NCBI GenBank assembly: GCA_033030425.1
Contig: JAUFSD010000016.1
Coordinates: 1,302,001 to 1,366,000 of the forward strand
Reading direction: 5' to 3'
Source of the DNA: Verpa conica
Lineage: Eukaryota > Ascomycota > Pezizomycetes > Pezizales > Morchellaceae
Length of the DNA: 64,000 nt
Shown: one piece after another, positions 55,701 to 64,000 of the stretch
Position numbering within the stretch: the first letter of the stretch is position 1
How the letters are laid out: every line of letters begins with the position of its first letter
Program-made: the position numbers and the translations under genes
The notes under the pieces: generated by a model
Database searches by the model: none
Seen by the model: only the letters and a program-made list of their open reading frames with translations
Told to the model about the DNA's origin: nothing

Positions 55701-58390
55701 CTTCGACATCGGATACCATATCCATGGAACAAATTTCCTTGATCTGGAGGTTGACCCACAGAAACCTTTGGAAAAGAGACGTTAGTATTTATTGTCTTAG
55801 GAAGCGTATGTCTAAAGTTTTAAATAGTGGGTACATACATTCCCTGAGACCCTTTGGTTATACTTGTGATAACTTTATCTCTCAATTCCGCCGTGACATC
55901 ACCGCGCAACAAATCTCCTTCGTCGATACATCTTAAGACCTCCTCCTGCACGAACCTCTCAATATCTCCTTCATTGTCTGTCGCTTCGATCCAGAAGTTT
56001 GGCACCTTATCAAGCCGGAGCACGATATCATCGTCGTTCCTACTCGAAACGAATATCTTTACAAGACTTGTAGAGGTTTGAACAATAGTTTTCAGCGAGC
56101 TAAGGAACTTCTTGCGCTTTTCCGGATCACACTCATCTAAAGCGTCAATAATGATTGTTGTCTGTGGGTACTTGCTGACCAGTGAGATGATGAGTCTAAG
56201 ACTCTCCTGAAATAATAGTGATTTTGACGAAAACCCTGTCATTTTCCTAGCTTGATACAACTCGGTGATCTCCTTTTGCAGCGGTAATCCAGGCCGTAAG
56301 CACGATAGCTGTTTAACAATAGCACTCATGACCGTTTCGGGATCGGTCGATCCGGTTTCGTCGCGCCTGCAATAGAAATAAGCAAGTGCTTCGCCGTGGT
56401 TATTGTATTGCTGCTCAATAAATTTGTCGATTACCCTCGAGCTATACCCGGATGAGATTAAGTTAGTTTATGGTATAAGAAACGAGGTTTTGGTTGGTGC
56501 CTACGTAAGTTTCGTTTTCCCTGCACCGGCTAATTGCGAAAATAATTGTTAGAGTGTAAACCATTATAGGTGTCGTGGGTGATTTAGGATGACCTACGGA
56601 TCCCGCGGAGCCAGAGGATTGTTGAAGCGCTTGACTTCTGCCATTCGAGGAAATCTTTCTTCCGGAAAAGCCATTCACCGGTCCCAGCTACACGACCTTC
56701 ACAAGCGTTTAAGTGGTGCTTGGCATACTCGACCTGCGATAACCACTTGAAGACCTTCATTCGCTCTGCGTCTATATTTATGTTTCACATTAGCTCATTA
56801 TCTTGGAAGAAGTTCTCATTGCTCGAGCGAGTCGGGTCGATGTGTGGTTATGGAAGGATGAGCCCCATACCTTCTAAACCATCTCGAATGATTTTGAGAT
56901 CTGATTCCATTCTTGAAATGGGCAGCTGGAATTGTTCCAGCATTTTCTTCAACTCGTCGGATTTCCCTATGAAGGATTGTTAGTTCGGCTAGACTCTACT
57001 AGAGGAGCTGTTTAGATTGTACCTATTATTCTTTTATCGAGAGCCCCAGCGGCATCTGATATCTGGTTTCCGAATATCTGGTCTGCTGATCTCTTGTCTG
57101 TGCCGGAAGTATAGTTAGTATCCGTATAAGTTAAAGCAGGGGTTGGTAAGCTCACATTCTGCCTCCGCGAGGTCCGTCGTCTTGAGAACAAGAGCTTCCT
57201 GTCTCTCAATATCACTAATGAGACCGTCTGTCTCTGTATCAAACGTGCTAGTTGCAATACGGACTACACGAAAATGTCAGTCTAAGATCTAGGGTTTTCA
57301 ATAGATCCCAAAAGAGATGTGTACCTCCGGTGTTTTTAGCATAGTACTTTCTCGCCCGGACCAAGAATATCAGAATACGAGCGTATAGCTCAACTATCGC
57401 CTCCTCGAACTTTACCGATGATCTTGTTCCGCTTCCGAGGTACAAAGTCTCGTATATAGCACATCGACCCATAAGGTTTGCAATAACTTCAAGAGTCACA
57501 AGCATTGCACCCATTTTCTGACTGTCGTCCAGGACTATCTACTAACTTTTAGAATAGGTTCTTTAGTGATAGAGTAAGCAATAAACTAACCTGAAGAAGG
57601 AACCTAAAGCCTGCCCAAGGAAGGGCGGCATGAGTGGGATCAAATGATACGACCACGTCTCCGATAGATTTAAACTTGTCAACCCATACAAAGAGTTTGT
57701 CAGCAACATCACGTAGTACGATTGTTTCTCCTCTCCATGTGTATTTCCATTGCTTCTCACGACAAATGTCCCTCTGTTTTGTTGTAGCCTCGAGAACTTT
57801 GTCGAGGATGTCGAGTTTGTCAAGACCAGCCGGGTTTATCAATAACCGGTCTTCCGGAGATAGCTTCGTAAGCGCTACGTCCCATGGTAGGGTTGGAGCA
57901 CTATTATTAACACTGTCAGTAAGTGGGGGATACTCGATAATGTCTAGATACTATGTGGTCTCACCTTGAAGGACTTGGACTCGGAACGATAGCTACGGTT
58001 GAAGGTCCAGCAACTACAGTCCCCGTAACTGGTGTTCCAGTACTTGGAGTCCCTGTGGAAGTCGGAACAGCGATGGGACCTGGTGCTCCGGCATTTGGTG
58101 TTCCTATAGCAGTTGAAGTAGCAGCAGGACCTGGAGTGGCTGTTGAAGTAGGAGTAGCAACAGGTGCTGGACTACTCAGCTGGCTCTGGACTGCAGCCGA
58201 ACTTCCGGGCACTACTAAATTCCCCAATGCTATTGGAGGAGTCGTTACCACGGCGGGTTTCCCTGAGGCGACTGCATTCTTCCTCCTCCTCAGGTGAAAT
58301 ATTTTCTTTATTGAGAGGCGTTTTTTTCTACCATTAGATACTCTAGATCCCGGTCCACCGCCTATCCCAGTACGTTTCGTTAGCTTTCGA
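52780..58390 (-). CDS. NACHT-ankyrin NLR (STAND) protein, 10 exons, with an apparent frameshift
   Basis: Exons read right to left: ~58390-57965, 57900-57591, 57538-57325, 57263-57156, 57097-57023, 56966-56871, 56771-56598, 56529-56505, 56442-55839 and 55765-52780; roughly 1,630-1,670 residues. The N-terminus is basic then Pro/Thr/Ser-rich. A DUF7708-like region follows (AALPWAGFRFLLQ). NACHT follows: Walker A GIPGAGKTKLT, Walker B TIIIDALDECD, sensor VKIFVSSRND, then GSQGMFLWVNLQI and a winged-helix-like RPFSPDELAAI. The C-terminus has 22 ankyrin repeats of 33-34 residues (DVNAQGG-YGNALQAA-..-KLLLEKGA). Such proteins act in fungal nonself recognition and programmed cell death. One extra base near 56401-56403 breaks the frame after FIEQQYN; the start codon is unresolved. 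Confidence 0.85.
56505..56529 (-). other. 25-nt microexon encoding Walker A
   Basis: This exon supplies P-G-A-G-K-T-K-L plus the start of T. It is flanked upstream by a 68-nt intron (GTAGGT ... CTCTAAC ... AATTAG) and downstream by a 62-nt intron (GTAGGC ... AACTAAC ... TATAG). Phase 1 enters and phase 2 leaves, and the join GIP-GAGKTKL-TSRVID is the expected family sequence. Confidence 0.8.
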
Positions 58391-60315
58391 GAGCAGCCTT
58401 ATTCGGCCTCCAAGGAATACTAACCAGGCGGGGTAGAAGGCCTAGCAAAACACATGGGAAATGCTGGGTTTAACAGTCGATTTAAGCTTGAATTTCTTCG
58501 GTTCGTGGTAAAGAGTGGACTGACGCGGTTTTAATGTGGGCGGCGGTTGTTTTTGTGAGTTGGGCGGGAGGCTGCGCCCCTGACCATAACCGCTTTGATA
58601 TGGTTTGTTGCGCGTCTGATACTGCTCCATGTAGTACTACGCGGCAACAGCCCCTTCCGCTGACAAGGGCCCGCTGCAACCAGCGTTTGTCCGTACATGA
58701 GGCTGTGGGGATTGGAAGTGCGGATTTGGTGACGTGATGTGGGGTCTAGGTACAGCCCCAGATCGGAAAACGTGATCATCTAGATTTCGCGTCTTGATTG
58801 GTCTCTCATGCTCATAAAGAAAATTCTAGGAGTGAAATTGGCCATAGGACCATACCTCTACCCGTCTATTGACCTGAACATGCATATCAGGAATCCGACG
58901 GAGTCCATTGACTCAGGAAACCCGCTGAGCCACATCCGGGGGGAAAAAATTCCTCATAAGTCCTGGATATAAAGAAGAGATGCTCTGGAATAACCAGTTA
59001 AGACGGTGATCAACATGGAGTCTCGATAGGCTTATGTTTATCCCCAGCCCCATGCCTAGACTCCGCCGACCTAGCGCCAAGACCGTGTACACGCTGGAAG
59101 TACTCGGATCCAATCCGGATCAACCGCGAAGATTATAAAATTCTCCTGGGGGAATACATATAAAAGCTTATGGAGGGTGACGTTGGAATATTCAGTCAAT
59201 GGTAGCAGCTAAACTACAAGATGCCCTTCACCGATACCCCGGCCGTTGGAATTGATATCTATACGCGCGCACTCCATATTGCTTGGGAAGGTACTCTGAT
59301 ACCCAATCACAACTTACTGTATATATTAGACTCGTACCCGACGACTGCACGACTATTATCTAAGTTAATTCGATCCGTACGGCCAAGGGTAACTTGCATT
59401 AATATTCGTTAGTCATGACAAGAAAATCACAGAAAAAAGCAGCATGTCTGCATCAGTGCATGTACCTTCCTTACTCTAGTGCCTTCAGTCCCCATGGCAC
59501 TAAATTCCCAGCGCATAATAACCCTCATTCAGCGGGTTAAACTTATTCATATAATACGGCATTTCCCCAGGGATTCACCCAATGAAGTCAAGTGTTATAA
59601 CTCATGACTGCCGGAGCCCCTGGGGACTGTTCTCAAATGACATTCTTCTATTTTATCACAACAAACTAGTAGAAAACATACTTGATCACTCGGCCATAAA
59701 TTTCTCACCGATGTTGGGTAATATGCTACCGAAACGGTAGCTACGGCTATAAACGGGCTTTGGTCTATGACGGAGGAGGCTTGGGCTATTAGGGGTGTAT
59801 ATATAAAGGCCGTGGAAGCATTCAGGGAGGCGAACCCCCAAGCAAGAAAATACCTGTCGTCTAGATTTACTTTCTACAACCTACAACCGACAACTTTATA
59901 AGTATCGCTTCTATTAACCCGCAACTTGGAATCAAATATATTTCCTTCAGAACATGAAGGAAACCCAACGAAGCTAAACCCTGCGCTAAAGTGGAACAGG
60001 TTTAGAGGGGCAACGAGGCTCGGACTATCAATTAACGGCTTTCCTAAGTTTGCATAGTCAGGGACCTGTTTATGCCTAATATCGGACTAGGAAGTTGTGG
60101 CATCCCACCCTCAAGCGCGGCTAGAGGCTACCAAATGCTCGAATAAATTCCAAGATTTGTACTCTGAGGATATCAGCCCTCAAACTTAATCGCTCATCCG
60201 ATAAGCCACCGAAGGTTTTAAGTGGCTAATAAGGAATTTTGGAAATTTCTACCCACCCTACACTCAAAAGACATGGATCCGGCATGGGGGCGCTCTGCAG
60301 GGCTTTATTTGCATG
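58391..60315. other. Intergenic, no gene supported
   Basis: A 63-codon ORF from 59221 (MPFTDTPAVGIDIYTRALHI) follows a TATAAAAG at 59159 but has no other support. TTTCCTTCA-GAACA-TGAAGGAAA near 59940 is a perfect 9-bp hairpin. The interval 59750-59950 looks like a promoter and leader (TATATATAAAGG) without an evident gene after it. Confidence 0.45.
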
Positions 60316-60323
60316 GATATATA
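60315..60323 (+). promoter_or_regulatory. TATA-like box
   Basis: GATATATAG lies about 80 bp before the start at 60400. Confidence 0.35.
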
Positions 60324-60399
60324 GATATGCTTTACATAACTACAACACATCATACTACATGTCTCGTTATTACTACACCCAAGCGACAAGTCCAAAAGA

Positions 60400-61608
60400 A
60401 TGCGAATCCCACATCATACTTTAGCTTCGCAAGCTTTAACCTTTATCGCATGTGCAGCCTTTGCCACGCGTGCAGATGCCCGGCAAAGCCCACGACTGGC
60501 TCGTGTGCTCCCCCGGGATGACTGTGGGCTTACCGGAAACCCAGACCTTTACGGCCTCGGTATTCGCATAGGCTTCTACTGCCAGCTAGTAGCGACTTGT
60601 TTCGCAAACACTTTCATACCTTCCGAAACTCGGGGCACCCAGACAGTCAACCTCTGGTTCCAGTTCAGTCTATTTGTCGGACTTGTCTTCCAAGCGACGC
60701 AGGATGACTTCTATGCAGTCGAGAGTTACCTCGTTGTCATTCTCCTCTCAGGGGTCATCTGCACGACTTTCTCATACTTTTTTATCTGTCTCGCGATCGC
60801 AGACGCCCGAAAAAAGGAGCTATTCGGAATTTTGGGTGGCGCAATTTTTACTATGATTTGTTTCCTTCTTATGCTATTGGCCCTTTACATCTATTCAGCC
60901 TGGTTCTGGTGGAAAGGAATAGACAAAATGCTGGTTAATCCCTGCACAACATATGGATTCTTCCTATCAAAGGTACACTTATTTCACTGGTTCCGCACGC
61001 TGAACAAAGTGTTCAACATCTGGATGATAGTCGCGTTCGCCCTCACTATACTTAGTTTCGTCCTTGTTCTGGTCATGATATCATTGGACGATCCACAGAT
61101 GCTCTTCGCGCGAAAGAAAGACGAGAACTTCTTCTTATACCATCTCGATATTCTACTAGGCCCGTTCAACCAACCTGAGTGGTCAAAACACGGTGAATTC
61201 TTGAAAAAGTGGATGACGGAAAACCAGAGAACGAGTGGACTACGCAACCGAGCTTCAGCTGGAAGCAGCTCCTCCACTTTACATACCGAGCCTATTAGTG
61301 GCCCGGAGCTCCGGAAGGCGTCAAAGCTCAGCCCTAGCGAAGCTCTTTTCTGGTATATTGCGGGGTCAATATTCGGTTTTGGGGGGATATTCGTCATTAT
61401 TCTGGCTGTGGAGTGCTGTCTGAAATGGAACCAGGTCACAAATGTCAGCGATCTCAATTCTGCAGGACAGCTCATTCCTCTTGTTGTTGGGGCTGGGACC
61501 TTATTGCAGGTTTTTAAGAACATCTATGTGAGAGTAAGGCAGAATTGGAAAAAACTAAAAAAAGGTTTTTGCTCGAATGTTCTTTGGAGTTTGGTAGTTG
61601 GTGGCTGA
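60400..61608 (+). CDS. Secreted/multi-pass membrane protein of the CG..GNPDLYGLG family, copy 1
   Basis: A single exon of 402 residues. It begins with a signal peptide (MRIPHHTLASQALTFIACAA, cleaved near ADARQ), then the conserved block DDCGLTGNPDLYGLGIRIGFYCQLVA. Hydrophobic segments follow at about 65-85, 95-120, 125-160, 205-230, 310-340 and 355-375, a WFWW motif near 172, and a Ser-rich loop (about 285-300). The block DxYGLGxRxGxYxQ is common in large orphan families of filamentous ascomycetes, for which I know no function. Alignment to copy 2 shows this start falls 15 codons into that protein; an upstream ATG at 60359 is out of frame. Confidence 0.75.
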   Translation: MRIPHHTLASQALTFIACAAFATRADARQSPRLARVLPRDDCGLTGNPDLYGLGIRIGFYCQLVATCFANTFIPSETRGTQTVNLWFQFSLFVGLVFQATQDDFYAVESYLVVILLSGVICTTFSYFFICLAIADARKKELFGILGGAIFTMICFLLMLLALYIYSAWFWWKGIDKMLVNPCTTYGFFLSKVHLFHWFRTLNKVFNIWMIVAFALTILSFVLVLVMISLDDPQMLFARKKDENFFLYHLDILLGPFNQPEWSKHGEFLKKWMTENQRTSGLRNRASAGSSSSTLHTEPISGPELRKASKLSPSEALFWYIAGSIFGFGGIFVIILAVECCLKWNQVTNVSDLNSAGQLIPLVVGAGTLLQVFKNIYVRVRQNWKKLKKGFCSNVLWSLVVGG

Positions 61609-63097
61609 CAGAAACAAGGAACCAGATCCTTTCGAGCATTATTTGTTGATTTCCTGGTACAGGAAGGGGATGGCGCCAGTCAGATCGAACTTGATCGTGA
61701 GTTTTATGATATGCTGGATTTCTGCCTTGGTTGAATGTGACTGATAAACCCGGCATTTCTAGCTATAACCACCCCCAATCCAAATCATAGCCCGGGCAGT
61801 AACATGTCTACTCACAGCTGAATGATGAATCGATCTACACATGATCTCCGATACACTCAAACTCAAGTAATTTCATAGGTTCTGGAATTATAGGATAAAT
61901 ATCTTTGCCAAGTACTCCTTAGGTTCACTTGGCTTCGTGACCCATGTTGAGGATAGTCTTCCTAATGGGTATGTGGTCTGTGCGCTCAGGGGTATTGGTT
62001 ATATATAGAGGCCGTGGGGCTCCCAGTAGCATCAATAAATCGTGCTTGTGCATTCCCGTCAATCCAAAGAGCGCAGTTGTGCAATTCAGGCGGGTATCTA
62101 CTTGATGGCACACCATATGCGCTCATGTGCAGAACTTAGTCCACTCCGGGAAGGTCATTGAATGCCGAACACGGGAATACCGTATCAATAAAAGTTCCTT
62201 TTTTGCTTGGACGGCTACTCACAAGCCACTAGCACTGTTAGAATCCGGTGATTTGCGTACTAGTCCTAGATAATTTAATAGATCTTGGTACTGTAGCGAA
62301 TACCTTTTGGGCATCAGGCTCTGCTGACTCCGTGACCTAAAACATCCTAGACGCGCTGTTGTGTTGTTCGGCCCGTGCCTACTGGGTCGCTCACCGAATG
62401 CCGATCCATGAGCGCCAGCGGTTTAAGAGCAGACAATTATGGCCAATTACGTGTTAAATTGTTACTCGGGGCAGGCGAAGGGAACCTGAAAATGCAAGTC
62501 TCAAAAGCGTGGGACTAAGTCGCGGGATTCCCTGGGTCAGGGCAAATCAGCAGCCATTACCACAAAACCCCATTCACAGGCTGCTCCCGCTTGCCACGAG
62601 TACAGGAGAGAGGGCCGATCAACCTTGCGCGCATACTTAGCCCATAACTCAGCTTGGGCGAGCAGCGCAGCAGATTTGTCTTTAGAAGCCTAAGCCCGCT
62701 ACCCCTCCTACCCTATTCCCTATTTAGTCTCAGGTGGGCTTTAGCGATAGAAATACTTTCTTCTGCCAGCTGGTGCCTGCAACGCCCGCCCTCTATTACA
62801 AGAATTTTGCTGTGGCCGTATGTGCTCTTTACCTTTACCCAGGCATACGCTCGTCACTGACTGTTGAAGAAAATCTTGGGACTCAATCAAAGCCTTTGTG
62901 CTGGAGTGGGGGAATTAAGCTGTACTGATCCCTGGCTGGTGATAATTAATCGAGTATTAATTAGAAGACTCTACTATAGCCACACGTATGTAGAGATGGT
63001 TCCATCCAACCCTTTTTAAAATCCTATTGTATTGCGCTAGCTAAGTATCCTTCAAGCAGGAACTCTACATATACCGAAAAGCCACACAGAATACTAC
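61609..63097. other. Intergenic between the paralogues
   Basis: No complete gene. At 62734-62790 the ORF reading TFFCQLVPAT weakly recalls the FYCQLVAT block of the neighbouring genes and may be a trace of a third copy. Confidence 0.4.
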
Positions 63098-64000
63098 ATG
63101 TCGTATACTGCACAACCTTATTTCAACGACATGCCCACCAGGATACGAGTCCCAAGCCGTATCTCAACGTTCCAGGCTTTGATCTTGTTCGTATGTACAC
63201 TTGCAGCATTCACAGCACACGCCGATGCCCGTCGGATCCCAGACGACAGTAAATTAATAGACCGTGCACTCCACCGAGATGAGTGTGGTTTCGGTGGTAA
63301 CCCGGACCTTTACGGCCTCGGTATTCGCGTTGGTTACTACTCCCAGCTAGTAGCAACCTGTCTTTCAAACATCTTCACCCCCGCCGACACCCGGGGTGTC
63401 CGCACAGTCAATCTCTGGTTCGAGCTCAGTTTGTTCGCCGGGTTGATTTTTCAAGCGACACAAGAAGATTTCTATGCGGTCGAAAGCTGCGTTGTTGTTG
63501 TGCTCCTCCTAGGGTTCTCCTATACAAACGTTTGGACCCCTTCTATCTACCTTACGAAGGATGGTACTTGGAGAAAAACACGCCCTAGACCGAATACATG
63601 TGCTAGGCTTACCATCATCATGTCTAGCCTCATGCACCTGACGGTTCCAATCTACTCGGTCTGGTTCTGGTGGAGGGGTATGGACTATATGCTGTCTAAT
63701 CCCTGCGCAACCTATAGCTTCTTCTTCTCAAGAGTGAATATATTTCAATGGTACCGTATGCTTAACAAGGCCTTGAGCTTATACCTCCTCGTCTCCATCC
63801 TGATCTTTGTGATTCGATCAATCAGAGGTGTCATAAAACAGTTACGCCCCCCAGAGAATAGGAACCGGTACACCTTATTGTACTATTTCGATGGCCTCAT
63901 GGTTCCAGAAGAGGAGGACGAGGAAATCGGGATTCAAAGGGACCCCTCGCCAGCAAACAGACTCAGCTTGAATCCTAGACAAATCACCCAAGCAGATCCG
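63098..64000 (+). CDS. Secreted/multi-pass membrane protein of the CG..GNPDLYGLG family, copy 2 (cut by window end)
   Basis: An open frame of 301 codons runs off the window without a stop. Start at 63098 or at the in-frame ATG 63131. It aligns to copy 1 over most of its length: ECGFGGNPDLYGLGIRVGYYSQLVATC, TVNLWFELSLFAGLIFQATQEDFYAVES, VWFWWRGMDYMLSNPCATYSFF and FQWYRMLNKAL. The segment after LLLGF (about residues 146-180) differs: copy 1 has a membrane segment plus IADARKKE, here it is hydrophilic (TNVWTPSIYLTKDGTWRKTR). The C-terminal part beyond the fourth span is unlike copy 1. Tandem duplication in the same orientation, 1.5 kb apart. Confidence 0.75.
   Translation, partial: MSYTAQPYFNDMPTRIRVPSRISTFQALILFVCTLAAFTAHADARRIPDDSKLIDRALHRDECGFGGNPDLYGLGIRVGYYSQLVATCLSNIFTPADTRGVRTVNLWFELSLFAGLIFQATQEDFYAVESCVVVVLLLGFSYTNVWTPSIYLTKDGTWRKTRPRPNTCARLTIIMSSLMHLTVPIYSVWFWWRGMDYMLSNPCATYSFFFSRVNIFQWYRMLNKALSLYLLVSILIFVIRSIRGVIKQLRPPENRNRYTLLYYFDGLMVPEEEDEEIGIQRDPSPANRLSLNPRQITQADP

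Noticed and set aside
61613..61760. Extension of copy 1 past its stop at 61608
   Set aside because: No donor before the stop gives a frame that resembles copy 2; the stop is taken as real.

Overview
The window looks like nuclear DNA of a filamentous ascomycete. Genes are interrupted by short spliceosomal introns (47-119 nt) with GTAAGT/GTGAGT/GTATGT-type donors, CTAAC/CTAAT branch points and YAG acceptors. There are no operons, genes are sparse, and the spacers are AT-rich with many long G or C homopolymers. The combination of a NACHT-ankyrin NLR, small secreted proteins and single-pass membrane proteins with ELD-type acidic motifs suggests, by inference only, a Pezizomycetes relative. The true exon structures below were rebuilt by hand from donor, branch-point and acceptor signals plus phase agreement; they are not visible in single ORFs.

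Layout. 0-1 kb: a three-exon gene for a secreted cysteine-rich protein made of three repeated modules, roughly one per exon. 1-13 kb: gene-poor, holding an ~830-bp inverted-repeat element, a broken multi-pass membrane-protein gene (5989-7135), its intact paralogue (8666-9904) and three copies of a dispersed repeat. 13-26 kb: a small conserved two-exon gene, a repeat-containing acidic protein, a hairpin-bearing tandem repeat inside a larger inverted-repeat pair, a C2H2-like zinc-finger gene, nested inverted repeats and a Trp-rich secreted protein. 27.7-30 kb: a seven-exon amidohydrolase (YtcJ-like). 31.8-33.5 kb: three members of one MITE family. 33.9-36.2 kb: gluconokinase, another MITE and a secreted protein with a polyproline hinge. 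36.6-47 kb: four minus-strand paralogues of a single-pass membrane protein, all with one phase-2 intron at the same place. 49-51.4 kb: a glutaredoxin-like gene and a zinc-ribbon gene, head to head. 52.2 kb: a MITE. 52.8-58.4 kb: a ten-exon NLR (Pro/Thr-rich N-terminus, DUF7708-like region, NACHT, 22 ankyrin repeats) with a 25-nt microexon encoding Walker A and an apparent one-base lesion. 60-64 kb: two tandem paralogues of a secreted/multi-pass membrane family, the second cut by the window end.

The housekeeping content (gluconokinase, glutaredoxin-like protein, amidohydrolase) is small. The rest is lineage-specific material typical of fungal accessory regions: secreted proteins, membrane-receptor-like paralogues, an NLR and non-autonomous DNA transposons. 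The most unusual items are the exon-per-module cysteine protein, the four-gene ELD-motif membrane family and the Walker A microexon with its downstream frameshift.
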